From contig OY743169.1 in assembly GCA_963555705.1 (NCBI GenBank), forward strand, positions 379,501 to 443,500: a stretch of 64,000 nucleotides of DNA, written 5' to 3'. Shown one piece after another: positions 22,050 through 34,161 of the stretch. The notes below the pieces were generated by a model. It had not been told where the DNA came from, did no database searches, and worked only from the letters and a program-made list of their open reading frames with translations. The translations under genes were made by a program, and so were the position numbers. The stretch's first letter is position 1, and the number at the start of each line of letters is the position of its first letter. Source of the stretch: Ligustrum vulgare. Lineage: Eukaryota > Streptophyta > Magnoliopsida > Lamiales > Oleaceae.

Positions 22050-24090
22050 GTACCAACTAAAGTTACTGCTAAAACACCTCAAGAGCTTTTGATAGGCAGA
22101 CAGTCTAGTCTAAAGCATTTCTACATTTGGGGATGTCCAGCTAAGGCTAGGCCTTATAGGCCACAAAAAGAAATTGGACTCTAAAATACTAAGCAGCTAC
22201 TTTATTGGTTATTCTGAGCGATCGAGGGGCTATAAATTTGTGATACCACACTTAAGTCAATTTTTGAAACGGGAACTGTAACATTTTTTGAGGATGTTGA
22301 GTTTGAGGGGAGAAATAAGATTAGACATATTGTCTTTAAGGAAGAAGTTGAGGAAGGATCGATTTCGGTTCCTACTACTGTTTTTGACAATGTGCAAGTT
22401 TCTATGAATGTCATTGATCAAGAGGCATATCCGGAACCTCAACTAGACAATGTTGAAGAATCTCCAATCCAAAATAAGGTAAATTTCAGAAGTACAAATC
22501 AATAACCTCAATAATTAAAGCCATTAAGGAGATCCACGAGAGAAAGGAAAAATGCTATTCCGGATAATTTAAATAGTATTTCTCCAAGAATACAAGGAAA
22601 ATAATGGAATGCTGGAAGATGATCCAATCAATTTCCATCAGGCCATGCAGGGTTCTTACTCTCAAAATCGGATTGATGTCATAAATAAGGAGTATAAGCA
22701 TATGCAAGACAATAAATTTTGGGATGTTGTCCCATTACCAGAAGGTGCGAAGCCCATTGCTCTTAAATGGATTTTTAAACCAAGAGGGATTCGAAAGGTA
22801 ATGTGGAAAGATATAAAGTTTTTCTTGTATCTAAAGGCTTTACACAGAAAGAAGGCATTGAATATAAAGAGACTTTCTCTTCAGTTTCGATAAAAGACTC
22901 TTTCAGGAAAGTTAGGTTGTTGCAAATTTTGACCTCGAGTTACATCAAATAGATGCTAAAGTGGCATTTCTCAATGGAGCATTGATGAGAGGATGTATAT
23001 GGTGCAACCAGAAAGCTTTGTATCAGGAGACCCAAAGCAAATGGTTTGCAAATTAAAGAAATTCATTTATTTTGTCAAGCCAGCTTTCCATTAAGGGTAA
23101 TACAAATTTCATCAAGCAATTATCTCGTTTGGTTTTGAGATTAATATTGTTGATGATTGTGCGTATTACAAGTTCAGTGGGAGTAAGTATATTTTCCTGG
23201 TTTTGTATGTTGACAACATTTTGCTTGCCACTAATGATATAGACATGTCAAATAAAATTATGAGATTTTTTATCAAGAAATCTTAAGATGAAAGATCTTG
23301 GTGACGCCTCTTTTGTATTAGGGATTCAGATATACCGGGATTTCTCTTGGTGTATTCTTGGATTGTCACAAAAAGGTTATATCGATAAAGTACTTAAGGG
23401 GTTTGGCATGCAAGACAGTAAACCAGGGGACACCCCTATCGCTAAGGGAGACAAATTAGTCTCAACTAATGCCCGAGAAGTTATCTTGAAGTTAAGGAAA
23501 TGTAGAAGATCCCCTGTAGTTCAGCTACAGGGAGTCTTATGTATACTCAAATTTGTATGCGTTCGAATATTGCATACATTATTGGGATGCTAAGAAAATA
23601 TTTAAGTAATCCTGGGATGGATCATTTGGAAAGCAGCCAAATATGGGTTATAAGGTATTTAAAGAGAAAAAAAGATTACATGCTTACATACAGAAAATCC
23701 AGGCTACATCTATCTGATAGTTAGAGGAGCAATTTTTGGAAGGAGTGCTTAGCAAACACTTATAACTTCTTCCACCATGGTATTAGAGTTTGTAGCATTT
23801 TTTGAGGCAACTAATCATGGAATATAGCTGCAAAATTTTGTCACTTGGCTGGGTATTCTGTATGGTATAGAAAGACCACTAAAGTTATATTGTGACAATA
23901 ACTCAGCAGTTTTATATTCCAGTAATAACAGGAGCTCAACTGAGTCAAAATACATTGACATAAGTTCCTGGTTGTGAATGATACAGTTCAGAGTGGACAC
24001 GTATTAATAAGAGCACATTGGGATAAACTTCATAATTATGGATCCGTTTACTTAGGTATTACCACCCAAGGTCTTTCATGAGCACATTAC
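22050..24090 (+). pseudogene. Old copia pol remnant, protease and integrase core deleted
   Basis: The frame jumps from the gag knuckle to the integrase C-terminus (TPQELLIGR, HFYIWGCPAKARPYRP, SYFIGYSERSRGYKF). RT fragments follow at 22609-22893 (DNKFWDVVPLPEGAKPIALK) and 22900-23290 (IDAKVAFLNG, CKLKKFIYFVKPAF, LVLYVDNILLA). 23288-23593 is the RT end (MKDLGDASFVLGIQIYRD, LSQKGYIDKVLKGFGM). The RNase H region (23539-24090) has many stops and small deletions. The RT motif YVDD has become YVDN. Confidence 0.8.
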
Positions 24091-24545
24091 TCATATGGGT
24101 GTTGTATTTCTTGAGAATATTTGGTTTCAGTGGAAGTTTGTATTTTGGGTACTTTAGACACATTTACTGTCTTTTTGGATATAGTTTAAAGTTAAAGTTA
24201 TTTACAACTGTAAGGTTTCAGGTTTATTATCTCTGAACTTGTTTGAGGATGATCTCATTAAAGTTGGGCCAGTTGGAAATAGGCATGTTAAAGATCAAAT
24301 TACATGTAATTTCCATACTACACATCCATATTTAATCCACGTCATTCAGTTATGTCGATATACGTGACCATTGATGGGTTTAGTTACGATAAATGTAGCA
24401 AAAGTCGCTTTGATCATATGTTGATATGATTGATGTATCGGATTGTTTGGGGATGCAATCAATAATGATAGCAAAATTCTGAATACTAATAAGGTTGTGA
24501 TTGATACACAATTGTAAGGTTACACATATAGCCCAAGTGGGAGAT

Positions 24546-24682
24546 TGTAAGAATTTTAATCAATCTTGTGGGCTTATATGTGAATTATTGTGTATTGAAT
24601 AAAATGCTATCAAATTTGGTTAAGCCCATTTAAAGTTATCTAATAAGGATTTGGTATATTGGGCTTTAATGCATCTAATTAA
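24546..24682 (+). repeat. Truncated 3' LTR of the old copia element
   Basis: TGTAAGAATTTTAATCAATC onward matches the 5' LTR (6701-6835). It is preceded by a polypurine-like CCCAAGTGGGAGA. It ends abruptly where unrelated sequence starts (GGGTTGTTCACAAAAATACC). Confidence 0.8.
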
Positions 24683-24769
24683 GGGTTGTTCACAAAAATA
24701 CCCTACTTTTAGGGATCAAACTGAAATTTACTTCAATTTTATAAAATCTGAAAATTACTTCTAATAAAA

Positions 24770-25160
24770 TTATAAAAACTGAAAAATACTTATGATACTT
24801 CTCAAACAAGTTAGTATCACAATATGATACTTATGATTATGTTAGTATCATAGTATGATACTTATGATACTTTTCAATTTTTTTAGTATCTCAGTATGAT
24901 ACTTATGATATTTTTTTCAATTTTTTGTAGTATCACAGTATGATACTTATGATATTTTTCAATTTTTTCTAATATCACAGTTTGATACTTATGATACTTT
25001 TCAATTTTTTTTCTAGTATCACAGCTTGATACTTTACAATTTTTATGATACTTTATTTCAAACATAAAATCAAACAATTTTTATACACTTTTTTTAGTAT
25101 CACAACTTGATAATTTACAAGTTTTTATGATACTTTATCTCATACATTAAATCAAACACT
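24770..25160 (+). repeat. TATCA-rich minisatellite, about 7 units of ~43 bp
   Basis: Units of the form AGTATCACAGTATGATACTT followed by ATGATACTTTTCAATTTTTT, themselves containing short palindromes (GTATCATAGTATGATAC). The units lengthen and degrade to the right. The flanking sequence (24683-24769, 25161-25413) was not recognised. Confidence 0.8.
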
Positions 25161-25413
25161 TTTCCTACCATCTCAGCCAGAATCCAATTACTAGCGATCA
25201 CAACCACACAAAATTGATCTTCCTAAGCTACCCACCTACAATCGCCTACCACTTGCAAAGATTTACCACCAACAAATGCATCCATAGCTACAGCCGATGC
25301 ATTCAGAAATCATGTTTCCTTGAATTTTTGACCAAAAAAGTAAGAAAAATTGTTCACAAAACCACGAGTAGAACTGGGTCTTCATTTAGGGCCAAAGCCA
25401 ATTTGAATTAGAC

Positions 25414-26331
25414 CGCGCGGTCTAATGGTAGTGGGTTTCTAAGAATCTTTGTACTTAACCCCTAGGTACAAGGTTCGAAACCCATGGAAGGAAAAAATCC
25501 ACTTCCTGGAAACGAGACTATCAGCCCTTGAGGAGCAGGACGACCACGGGGGGAGTGGAAAGACCATGAGTAGACGGCCGGCAGCCGTTGAGGACCGAGT
25601 ACGCTACAAAAAAAAAGTCGCCTTTTTTTGTAGCGTACCCGGTCCTCAAGGGCTGCCGTTCGTCTACTCATGGTCTTTCCACTCCCCCCTTGGTCGTCCT
25701 GGTCCTCAAGGGCTGCCAGCCTCGTTTTCAAGAAGTGGATTTTTGCCTTCCGCAGGATTCGAACCATGTACCTAGGGGTTTAGTACAATGATTCTTAGAA
25801 TCCTGCTACCATTAGACCAAGTGGTCTAATGGTAGCAGGGATTTAAGAATCTTTGTACTTAACCCCTAGGTACAAGGTTCGATCCCTGCGGAAAGCAAAA
25901 ATCCACTTCTTGGAAACGAGGCTGGCAGCCCTTGAGGAACAGGACGACCAAGGGGGGAGTGGAAAGACCATGATTAGACGGCCGGCAGCCCTTGAGGACC
26001 GGGTACGCTACAAAAAAAAGGCGCCTTTTTTGTAGCGTACCCAGTCCTCAAGGGCTGCCGACCGTCTACTCATGGTCTTTCCACTCCCCCCTGGTCGTCC
26101 TGCTCCTCAAGGGCTGGCTGCCTCGTTTCCAGGAAGTGGATTTTTGCCTCCCCAGGGATTCGAACCTTGTACCTAGAGGTTAAGTACAAACTTCATGGAA
26201 TCCCTGGGGAGGCAAAAATCTACTTCCTGGAAACGAGGCTGCCAATCCTTGAGGAGCAGGACGACCAGGGGGGAGTGGAAAGACCATGAGTAGACGGACG
26301 GCAGCCCTTGAGGACCGGGTATGCTACAGGA
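25414..26331. repeat. Cluster of five tRNA-derived SINE-like copies in alternating orientation
   Basis: A (+, 25414-25617), B (-, 25618-25818), C (+, 25823-26021), D (-, 26022-26200), E (+, head-truncated, 26201-26331). Each ~200-bp unit has a tRNA-like head with a box A-like GGTCTAATGGTAGCAGG and a box B-like GGTTCGATCCC, a body with CTTGAGGAGCAGGACGACCA, and an A-rich tail. The head resembles plant tRNA-Gly (inference). A/B and C/D are joined tail to tail through A/T runs, B/C head to head with 4 bp between. The unit is open in several frames on both strands, which is a by-product of the repeat. Confidence 0.75.
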
Positions 26332-26910
26332 AGAGTAATGTCAAACATGGAAGATTCACCTTTAGATCTGGCCACAGATAAAGCTAATGTGGAGGATGGA
26401 GGCATTCTACAGGGAACAAATCTTTCAAACATAATTGAACAGGAGTTTTTGAAACTAATGAAGGGGCAAATGCAGAATAACAGTGGCAGTCAAGTTAATC
26501 TGGAACATCTGGGTGAGTATACAGGTATGAATTCACTAAGTCATGCTCTTACCTTGTTTGATCAGTTAGAATATGGAGACTGGATAATTGATACTGGAGC
26601 CAGTTGTCATATATGTGCTAATCTTGACCTCTTAACCAATCCTCAACCAGTAAAATATCCAACACCAGTCTATCTCCTTGATGGCTCAACTAAATCTGTC
26701 AAGCATATTGGCCATGTCATACTTAACCAAAAATTATGTCTTATTGATGTTTTCTATGTCCCTAACTTTAAATTTAACCTGCTCTCTGTCACAAAGTTAA
26801 CTCAAACAGCACGACTGAAATTCATTTTCTACCCCACACATTGCATTTTACAGGACCTACAGACTGATCAAGTTCTTGTTGTTGGAAAATATGATAATTT
26901 ATTACATTGA
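26332..26910 (+). pseudogene. copia gag-pol fragment with protease motif
   Basis: An open frame encodes the end of gag (SNIIEQEFLKLMKGQMQ) and a retropepsin-type segment with the active-site motif WIIDTGASCHIC and downstream VFYVPNFKFNLLSVTKLTQ, which is copia-typical. It stops at 26908-26910. The left junction is inside SINE copy E. No LTR, integrase or RT accompanies it. Confidence 0.8.
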
Positions 26911-27489
26911 ATACTTCATAATTTTACTAGTGTATTATGTTTAGTTATCTATTTAGTATGGTCAACTCTGTAATAGTGAAAATCACCTAAAATTAATATT
27001 TCCATTTTCTTTACAAAATCGTACAGATATTTCGGCAGAGTCTCCCGTGTAAATTGGACTAAACCAGCCTGTAAGAGGAATCAAAATGCCACAATGAAAC
27101 GAAAGTGTTTAACCTCAACATATTCACTACTCAACCACAATTCAAGTCAAACTTCAACATCATCAATTACTCCAAAATTAATCCAAAATCAATTCTTAAT
27201 TCCTAAGAACTCAAACTATGATTTCATAACTTGACATCACATGCATAATTTCAATAGAACTCCAATAGTACAAATTTTACAATATATCTATCTACTAACT
27301 CAAAATCAACAATATAAAATTAACATCCAAACTAAACTAATAAAAAATAATTCATCTACACCAATTAGCATATAAAATCGTAAACTAATAAATTAAATCA
27401 ATTAACTATTTGCAATACCAATATATATGTGTATATATATATACACATACATATTAACATTTATACACATTTATAGATAGAAACAAGTG

Positions 27490-27522
<33 letters not shown>

Positions 27523-27699
27523 ATACATTTATATACAAACACATTTTTAGATACAACTAAATATATATAACACATTTTTATACACACACACACATACACA
27601 TATATATACATAGACACATATACATACACACATTTTTATACATACACATATTTCACATTTTTACACACACACACATATATAAAGAGGAGGTGGTTCTTA
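26911..27699. other. AT-rich non-coding stretch with TA/CA microsatellites
   Basis: No gene seen. About 27420-27690 is a compound microsatellite of (TA)n, (CA)n and ATACAC units. It probably belongs in part to the adjoining CACTA remnant. Confidence 0.55.
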
Positions 27700-28455
27700 C
27701 GGGTTGGGAGGGGCAGGGATCTAAAGATCCGACGAAGGGACGGTGGTGGTGGTGGCGGTGCTGTGTGGAGGCGCGATGGTGGAGGGTGTGGTGGAGGAAA
27801 TTTGTGTAAATGTGAGAGTTAGATGATGAATAAATAAAGAGAGGAGAGAGGTGGTGGAATGGTGGTGTCTACGGTGGTGGTGGTGGTGGCGGCGGCAGCG
27901 GCAGCGGCAGCGGGGGAAGGAGGAGGCGTCGCCGGCAGGTTCAAAGGGGGGGGAGGGAGGGAGAGAGAGAGAGAGAGGCGCGGGAGTGAATAAATATGAA
28001 ATGTTCGGGGGGAGAAATATAAATAGGAATGGGCGTCGATTCTCAAAGAACCGACCCCTAAAGGCCGGGTTCTCGCGTCGGTTCATCAAGAACCGACGTC
28101 TAAAGCCAGTCGGTTCCGACTTTACGCGTTGATTCTCGGTGAACCTACGTGAGAGGTTCTCGCGTCGATTCACCAAGAACCGATGCCTAAAGCTGGCTCT
28201 GGTTTCTCGCGTCGGAACCAGCCGGCTTTAGGCGTCGGTTCTTGATGAATCGACGCGAAAACCGGGCTTTTAGGCGTCGGTTCTTTGAAAACCGACGCCC
28301 ATTCTTCAATGTTGACTTTCTCGAGTCGGTTTCTTAAATTGAACCGACGCGTATTCCTAGAACATATTAATAAAAATGTCACCGTCCTTTTTTACACGTC
28401 GATTTTTTGTAAAACCGACGTGTATTCCCCTTTTTTATGCTGTTTTGTACTAGTG
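27700..28455 (-). mobile_element. Terminal part of a CACTA (En/Spm) transposon
   Basis: The right end reads TTTTGTACTAGTG (ending 28455), so on the minus strand the element starts CACTAGTACAAAA, a CACTA-type terminus. Inside it, 28020-28420 holds at least seven subterminal copies of a GCGTCGGTTCTT-type motif in both orientations, as expected for transposase-binding repeats. Further in (27700-27960) the minus strand is C/T-rich, resembling a 5' untranslated exon, and carries a candidate splice donor (CCCGTAAGAA, about 27699-27708). The opposite end was not found. A 3-bp TSD would be ATA (28456-28458). Confidence 0.7.
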
Positions 28456-30222
28456 ATAATACAACAAGTAACAAAGTTACAATATTTAAATTATCTTATA
28501 ATAATATTATATTTAATTTAATTTAATGATCTCTTATAATTTCAACCCGCATCATGTAAGATCATTCCAATTTGTAAGCATGTTGTTATTGTTATTGTTA
28601 TTGTTATTATTTATTGCGACAATAAATTGTTGCAACTACATCTCAACTGTGCGTTATTAAAAAAAAAAAAAACCTGTGTTTTTTCTAGAGAAGTGTGACA
28701 TGTCGTTTTACTTTTACCGTTAGAAACAAATTTAATGAGGTTGCAATGGAATCATGAATTCATCAATGGAGCCGCCCATGTATACCAATCATTCTCCTCT
28801 CTCATTTTTTCCCCTGATAATGTAGGTGGAAGAATTTATAGCACTCTCGTGCATACAAACGAAAAATGCTAAATTTGTCCACAAATTTTACACATCACCT
28901 TATACGCTACTCACATGAGATAGGGCCCACAAATATTTTATTATTATGTGGATCTCAACTTATGTAAAGTAGTGTATAAATGAATGTGTAAGAATAGCAT
29001 CTTCCCTACACGAACACGAGCTTAAACTAGTAAAAGGGTCAGTCTACTAACCTTTACAAAGACTCAAGACAAAAGTCTAATGATTAGTTATTGTGAGTTC
29101 TTGAATCTTGACTCGAGAGGATACGATCGACCTGATTTCTCATGACGTGCTAAACCAAATTTACATTTTCAAAGGATTATCTAGTCAATGCTTAAATCAA
29201 ACTCTATCCCAATTCGTCTTTTAATCATAACTATCAAGTTGAATCGTTTGATTAATATTTATCTAACATAAGTGGAATTAGATCATCAATTTATGTGGCA
29301 TTATTACGATAGATTCAATTAAAGGTGAAATTAGATAATTTATTTAACTGTGCATCTCATTTGATGACACTGATTGGTGTTATAATACGTGATGAATATC
29401 ACTACAAATTGTTTACCCTTTCTTCAATTTCTAGAGAAGTTGACTTCTAAATCCATTCAGGATAGACACACCAGTACGATTTGACTTCACAGAGTATAAA
29501 TTCTTCCAACAGGTCAAAACTGCATGGAAAATAGAAATTGCTGCCGAAAAAGGGTAAAAGATTTTAGAATTAATCAGTAATAAATCACACAATTTTCTAA
29601 ACTACTTTAGTCACATACATTTTATCTCTCTAATTTTTAAACACTACTTTTTTTACCTCAAAATCATAAATAAACCAATTTATAAATCACTATAACACCA
29701 AATGGAGGATTCATGTTTAACTAGACCAGTTAATGGTTGATCAAGCTTACACGTTCGATTTAATGGTTGATTTCATCAAAAAAAATTTGGTAAAAGTTGA
29801 TACAATTAGCATGCACTATCTTTCCTTTTCTGCCTTCATTTTCTACTCGTGTGCCATTAAATCTGGAGAAAACGTATAAAGCAATGCAATAAATATAAAT
29901 ATGCGGCTGTCCTTGAGAAAGTATTAATTATTATTATAAACAAAAAATTATAATCATTTTGTAAATCAATTGTGACCATGATGTTCATACCACTTATCTT
30001 TAATGAAAATCTTACAGCATTCAATCAGAACTGTAACAGATAGTATACATGTGAATTCATTTACTACACCCTAACCACCTCCTTCTTCTGCCTATTAATC
30101 CCTCCACAACCCTCAACCATCTACACTTATCACCACCGCAACTCTCTCTAAAAAACCCTTTTACTCCCTCCAAAGTCCAAACACACGCAGTGATAGATAT
30201 ATAGATATAAGAAAAGCAAAAA
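28456..30222. other. Intergenic region upstream of the GDSL gene
   Basis: AT-rich with no ORF of interest, no terminal repeats and no RNA gene seen. A short (GTTATT)n run lies at about 28578-28605 and an A run at about 28655. The promoter of the GDSL gene should lie at the right end; I could not fix one TATA box with confidence. Confidence 0.6.
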
Positions 30223-32883
30223 ATGGCTGATTTCAGGCTCTTTAGCATTCTTCTGGGGCTGTTCCTGGTGTGTAGTAATAATACAGGTCTTGGAAGAGGT
30301 CAAGATGTTGCACCGGGAGTCAGCGGGGGAAGAAGCGAGATGGTGCCAGCCATGTTCATTTTTGGAGACTCTCTCATTGACAATGGGAACAACAATAATT
30401 TGGCTTCTTTGGCCAAAGCCAACTATTTTCCTTACGGCATTGATTTTGAAGGCGGGCCGACTGGCAGATTTTCGAATGGTTATACCATGGTCGATACAAT
30501 CGGTAAACAACTTCTTAGATACATGCTCCCCATTTCCGTTCTCACTTTTTCTTATTCCTTATCAATAATAACCTTGCTTAGACTTTGACTTCATTCCACT
30601 GAGTAATGAAAAAAATGAATTCCTTCCTTTCCATTGGCATTTGAGAAAACGTCCTGAGAGAAATTATGAGAATTTAGAGACCGTTTGGTAACGAAAAAAT
30701 TTTCACCACAACTTTTCAAAGTCACTTTCAACTATTCATTTTATTTCAACTATTCATTTTAAGTCAAGCCCACAATTTTTTACTTTTCAAACATTTTTAA
30801 ACCACACATCCATAAGAAGGAATACTTTTAGTTTTATATATTGCAGTGGGATTTGCACCTTCCTCTTTGTTTGATACTTTGATTTTTACTTTATATTGTC
30901 AATGGGTTCCAAAAGAAGGAATAATGAACATCAACCACCAAGAAAAATACAAAGAACCCTAGTAATAATGATGACTACAAATGGAGAAAAATCATATTAT
31001 TCCATGTTTATATATTAGATCCTTGGACGTGTGATGTGTTATGTGCATCACACTTGCTCACCAATGATCGGTTTAAGCAAGCATTGTGTTTGATAGCTAG
31101 GCATAGGGGTGTAAAGTGTAGGTAGGGCAGCCCAAATCCGAGGGCAAGCAAGCAAAAAGCCAGAGCCAACATGGTTGACCATTTTAGGCGACGAGACTCA
31201 ACTTAACACCTCTAACAACATGATAAATATGTCCTCTATTTTAGAAATTCAATGCTTGGAATAAGCTTCAAGAGGCTCTGTTTGGCTATCCAATTTGAAG
31301 AGCCAAACCAATTATCTGTTCTTACTTTATAATGATTGCATCTTTCAATACTCTATTTATTAAATTATTTGAATTATATTTGAATTGGATGTTATTGTAG
31401 TGTAAAAACTATGTTATATTTTTTGAGAAAAATAAAATAAAATGAAGATCCAAAATAGTGTATATAGTTGGAGTGTATGAAAACAATTAATTGTTGAATT
31501 TAAAGATACTATCTATTATGACCAAGATAGAGAGTAGAGAGCAATCTATTATGAATTTGAGCTACAGAAACATAGCAAACATTTTTTACCAGCATTTATA
31601 TGCAACTACTGGGATATTGACATGGAATTACTGAAATTTCATGCCAATTTATCTTACTAGTTATTTATTTATTAAAAAACTGAGTTGATGCCCTAGCCTG
31701 CAGCTGAATTGCTTGGACTGCCTCTAATTCCTGCATATACTGACGTATCTGGTGATCAAATGAGATATGGAGTTAATTATGCATCTGCTGCTGCTGGTAT
31801 TCTTGACGTTACAGGCAGAAACTTTGTGAGCACTTTATGTACTTCTTACTTAATGAATAGTTGCTCTGTTCAACACTTGCCATCAACCAAATTAGAAGGC
31901 ATAGACTAACAGCAAAAAAAAAAAACTGTAATGGGGTTATTTTTTGCTGCTTTCAGGTTGGCCGAATTCCGTTCAATCAGCAGATTAGTAACTTTGAGAA
32001 CACACTTAATCAAATTTCAGACAATGTTGGTGCACAAGATCCAGAACAGGCACTTTCTAAGTGCATCTTCTTTATTGGAATGGGAAGTAACGACTACCTC
32101 AATAATTACCTTATGCCAAATTATCCCACAAAAGATCAGTATAACCCTCAACAATATGCAGACCTCTTGGTTAAGCAGTATTCCCAGCAACTCACTGTAA
32201 GATTCTCAAATAATGAACAAAATTTTATCTTAATGCAGTCATATGCTAATTATTTCACATTTTTCTTCCGTTTCTTTGGTTATTGAACAATTGCAGAGGC
32301 TTTACAACCTGGGAGCTAGGAAATTTGTAATTTCAGGGCTAGGTTTAATGGGATGCATCCCAAGCATTCTAGCACAAAATTCAAATGGTATATGTTCTGA
32401 GGAAGTGAACCAACTTCTCATTCCCTTCAACACGAATACGAAGGCAATGATCAACAATCTCAGTGCTACCTTACCCGGTTCTAAATTATCTTACATTGAC
32501 ATTCGCAACATGTTCCAAGATCTCCTAACCAATGCCAGATCGTATGGTACATAAATTCTACATTAATATGACACGCACCACCAGTGCGCGCTCATTAGAT
32601 CATTCCTTTTATATTGTCTCACAGTAAATCTTTTTTTTAACCTTATTTTTCTTTTACTACAGGATTCAGTATTGCAAATCAAGGGTGCTGTGGCATTGGG
32701 AGAAACGCAGGGCAGATTACTTGTCTTCCATTCCAGACACCGTGTGCTGACAGGAACCAGTACATTTTCTGGGATGCTTTTCACCCAACAGAAGCTGTAA
32801 ACATATTATTTGGGCAGAAGGCTTTCAATGGAAACAAGGACATGGTTTATCCTATGAACATAAAGGAACTTGCCAGTGTTTGA
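30223..32883 (+). CDS. GDSL esterase/lipase (SGNH hydrolase), 5 exons, 370 aa
   Basis: Predicted secreted hydrolase of ester bonds in lipids or cell-wall substrates; the exact substrate is unknown. Exons: 30223-30502, 31704-31825, 31957-32196, 32297-32546, 32663-32883. All four introns are GT-AG (1201, 131, 100 and 116 bp) and the joined frame is 371 codons with stop TGA at 32881. An N-terminal hydrophobic stretch (LFSILLGLFLVC, residues 6-17) looks like a signal peptide. Block I is FIFGDSLIDNGNNN with the nucleophile Ser50. Block II is NYASAAAG with oxyanion Gly125. Block III is GSNDYLNNY with Asn179. Block V is DAFHPTE with Asp335 and His338. All catalytic residues are present and the length is usual for plant GDSL proteins (about 350-380). 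ATG context AAAAAATGGC is plant-like. No lesion was seen, so it appears functional. Confidence 0.95.
30503..31703 (+). other. Intron 1 of the GDSL gene with a possible small hAT-like remnant
   Basis: 1.2 kb, AT-rich. 31104-31214 starts TAGGGGTGTAAAG and ends CTTAACACCTCTA, an imperfect inverted pair of the hAT MITE type, but without a matching 8-bp TSD. The splice sites read ATCG|GTAAAC and CTGCAG|CTGAA. Confidence 0.6.
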
Positions 32884-33270
32884 GTTCTGGAAAGATTTAC
32901 AGAAAAATATCACTTAATGTATTATGTGAAATGTAGCCCTTTTTACTTATCTGCTTAACTAATTGTTGTCTGATTTTCACTTTGTGATTCTGTAAAACCT
33001 CTACGAAGTTTATGAATTTTTTATTTTATTTTTTTTATTGAATCATCAAATCCTTCTAGCAGTTGATTTTGGTTTTGAAATTTATTTTGCACAAGAATAA
33101 AACCATGAAAAATATATATTCACGTGTCAAAATAGAACATAAGATTATAATAACTAAATTAATTACCAACTCTTGAAGCCATCCACGAATTTAAAAATAA
33201 ATAAATTCAACAATTTTGAATTAAAATCCAAACATCATGAAAACTGAAAACACATGCCAGAATTAGATCT
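32884..33270 (+). other. 3' flank of the GDSL gene
   Basis: Contains the presumed 3' untranslated region. Possible polyadenylation signals are AATAAAA near 33096 and AATAAATAAATT near 33197. No other feature seen. Confidence 0.45.
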
Positions 33271-33275
33271 ACTTC

Positions 33276-34082
33276 TGTTGGAGAATTCACCCTTGCACAA
33301 TCACAAAGTAACAAGTTATTCTCAATATTTGACAATTAATTGGAATGATAAGATATACAAGAATCAAGAATAAGAGAAACTCCCTAAAAACTTGATAATG
33401 CCACAATCGTGTGACTAGAACCGAGGGCTCAGAAATTGCCCCAATAACCACAATCGGAAACACCACACGAAGCAGGGAAGATCACACTCCGAGGCAACCC
33501 GCAACCCACACGTTTTCAGCAAGAAAAACGTACCAAACAGAGGCCTAGAACCGGACGCACCAAGGTACGGTGCAGACAAAAGAACAGAGCACGGAGACAG
33601 TAGGTGAAAAGGAGCAGCCCACCACGAAGGAGGCAGCAAACCGGAGGCCAAGAATATGGAGCAAGGTCGCAGGGTTACCAAGTTCACAGAGAAGAGAAAA
33701 GCCAAGCACTGCCGGATCACGAAGAGAGAGCGAGAGAGCGGCTTAGGGAGTGTGTCGTGAGTTATGAGAGTGAGGGAGTAGATATATAGGATAGGTAGGT
33801 TTAGGTTTAGGTTTAGGTTTTAATTAGGGAATGGGTCGGGAGCCTAATTAAAACCCGGGCCGTCAATCGAATCCACCTATCGAGCAACAGGGCCAATGAC
33901 CCAATTAACACCTCAAGATAGGGTGGCAAAGTTCCTAACCTGTTCACTATTGGGTTACGCATATTGTGGTTTAATTGGGGCATAAAATACTTCGATCATG
34001 GGCCGAAAGCCTACGAAGCTAAAAGACAGACCCGATGTTTCATCATCGCCCCCGGGGTTTGTTTGGGGTCAAAATCCCAACA
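33276..34082 (-). repeat. 3' LTR of the copia element (807 bp)
   Basis: Uninterrupted LTR copy, almost identical to the non-inserted parts of 38868-41235. A short TTTAGG run (about 33797-33820) is internal to the LTR. The polypurine tract AAGGTGGAGGTT (minus strand, about 34083-34094) abuts it. Confidence 0.95.
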
Positions 34083-34161
34083 AACCTCCACCTTGGTACC
34101 GAACAAACCTGCAAAAAACAAAATAACACATGTTTAGTAGTTGCAAGATTAAAGTCCTAAA

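Larger units (their letters stand above)
6701..24682 (+). mobile_element. Old Ty1/copia element split by a Tat gypsy element and a MITE
   Basis: 5' LTR (6701-7149), primer-binding site, a very long leader (7166-7629 then 19087-21397), degenerate gag (21398-22048), degenerate pol (22050-24090), 3' untranslated region and the first 137 bp of the 3' LTR (24546-24682). The 3' LTR copy matches 6701-6835 and then stops, so the right end is lost and no TSD can be scored. The gypsy insertion (7630-19081) lies in the leader. Confidence 0.85.

Noticed and set aside
25418..25490. Possible tRNA genes (box A and box B like motifs at each head unit)
   Set aside because: The arms do not fold into a normal cloverleaf, the unit is repeated with a body and an A-rich tail, and five copies lie in inverted order. 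A tRNA-derived SINE fits better.
27819..28176. Open frames on both strands with Pro/Ser/Thr or Arg/Gly-rich products
   Set aside because: They arise from C/T-rich low-complexity leader sequence and from GCGTCGG subterminal motifs of the CACTA fragment.
28020..28430. MicroRNA precursor (long inverted repeats)
   Set aside because: The many short inverted motifs at a CACTA terminus are explained as transposase-binding subterminal repeats; there is no single hairpin of miRNA form.
31104..31214. Complete hAT MITE in GDSL intron 1
   Set aside because: TAGGGGTG / CACCTCTA ends are present, but the flanking 8-mers do not match and the unit is only 111 bp. Kept only as a possible remnant.
33797..33820. 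Telomere-like TTTAGG repeats
   Set aside because: Only a few units, TTTAGG instead of TTTAGGG, and located inside a copia LTR present twice in the window.
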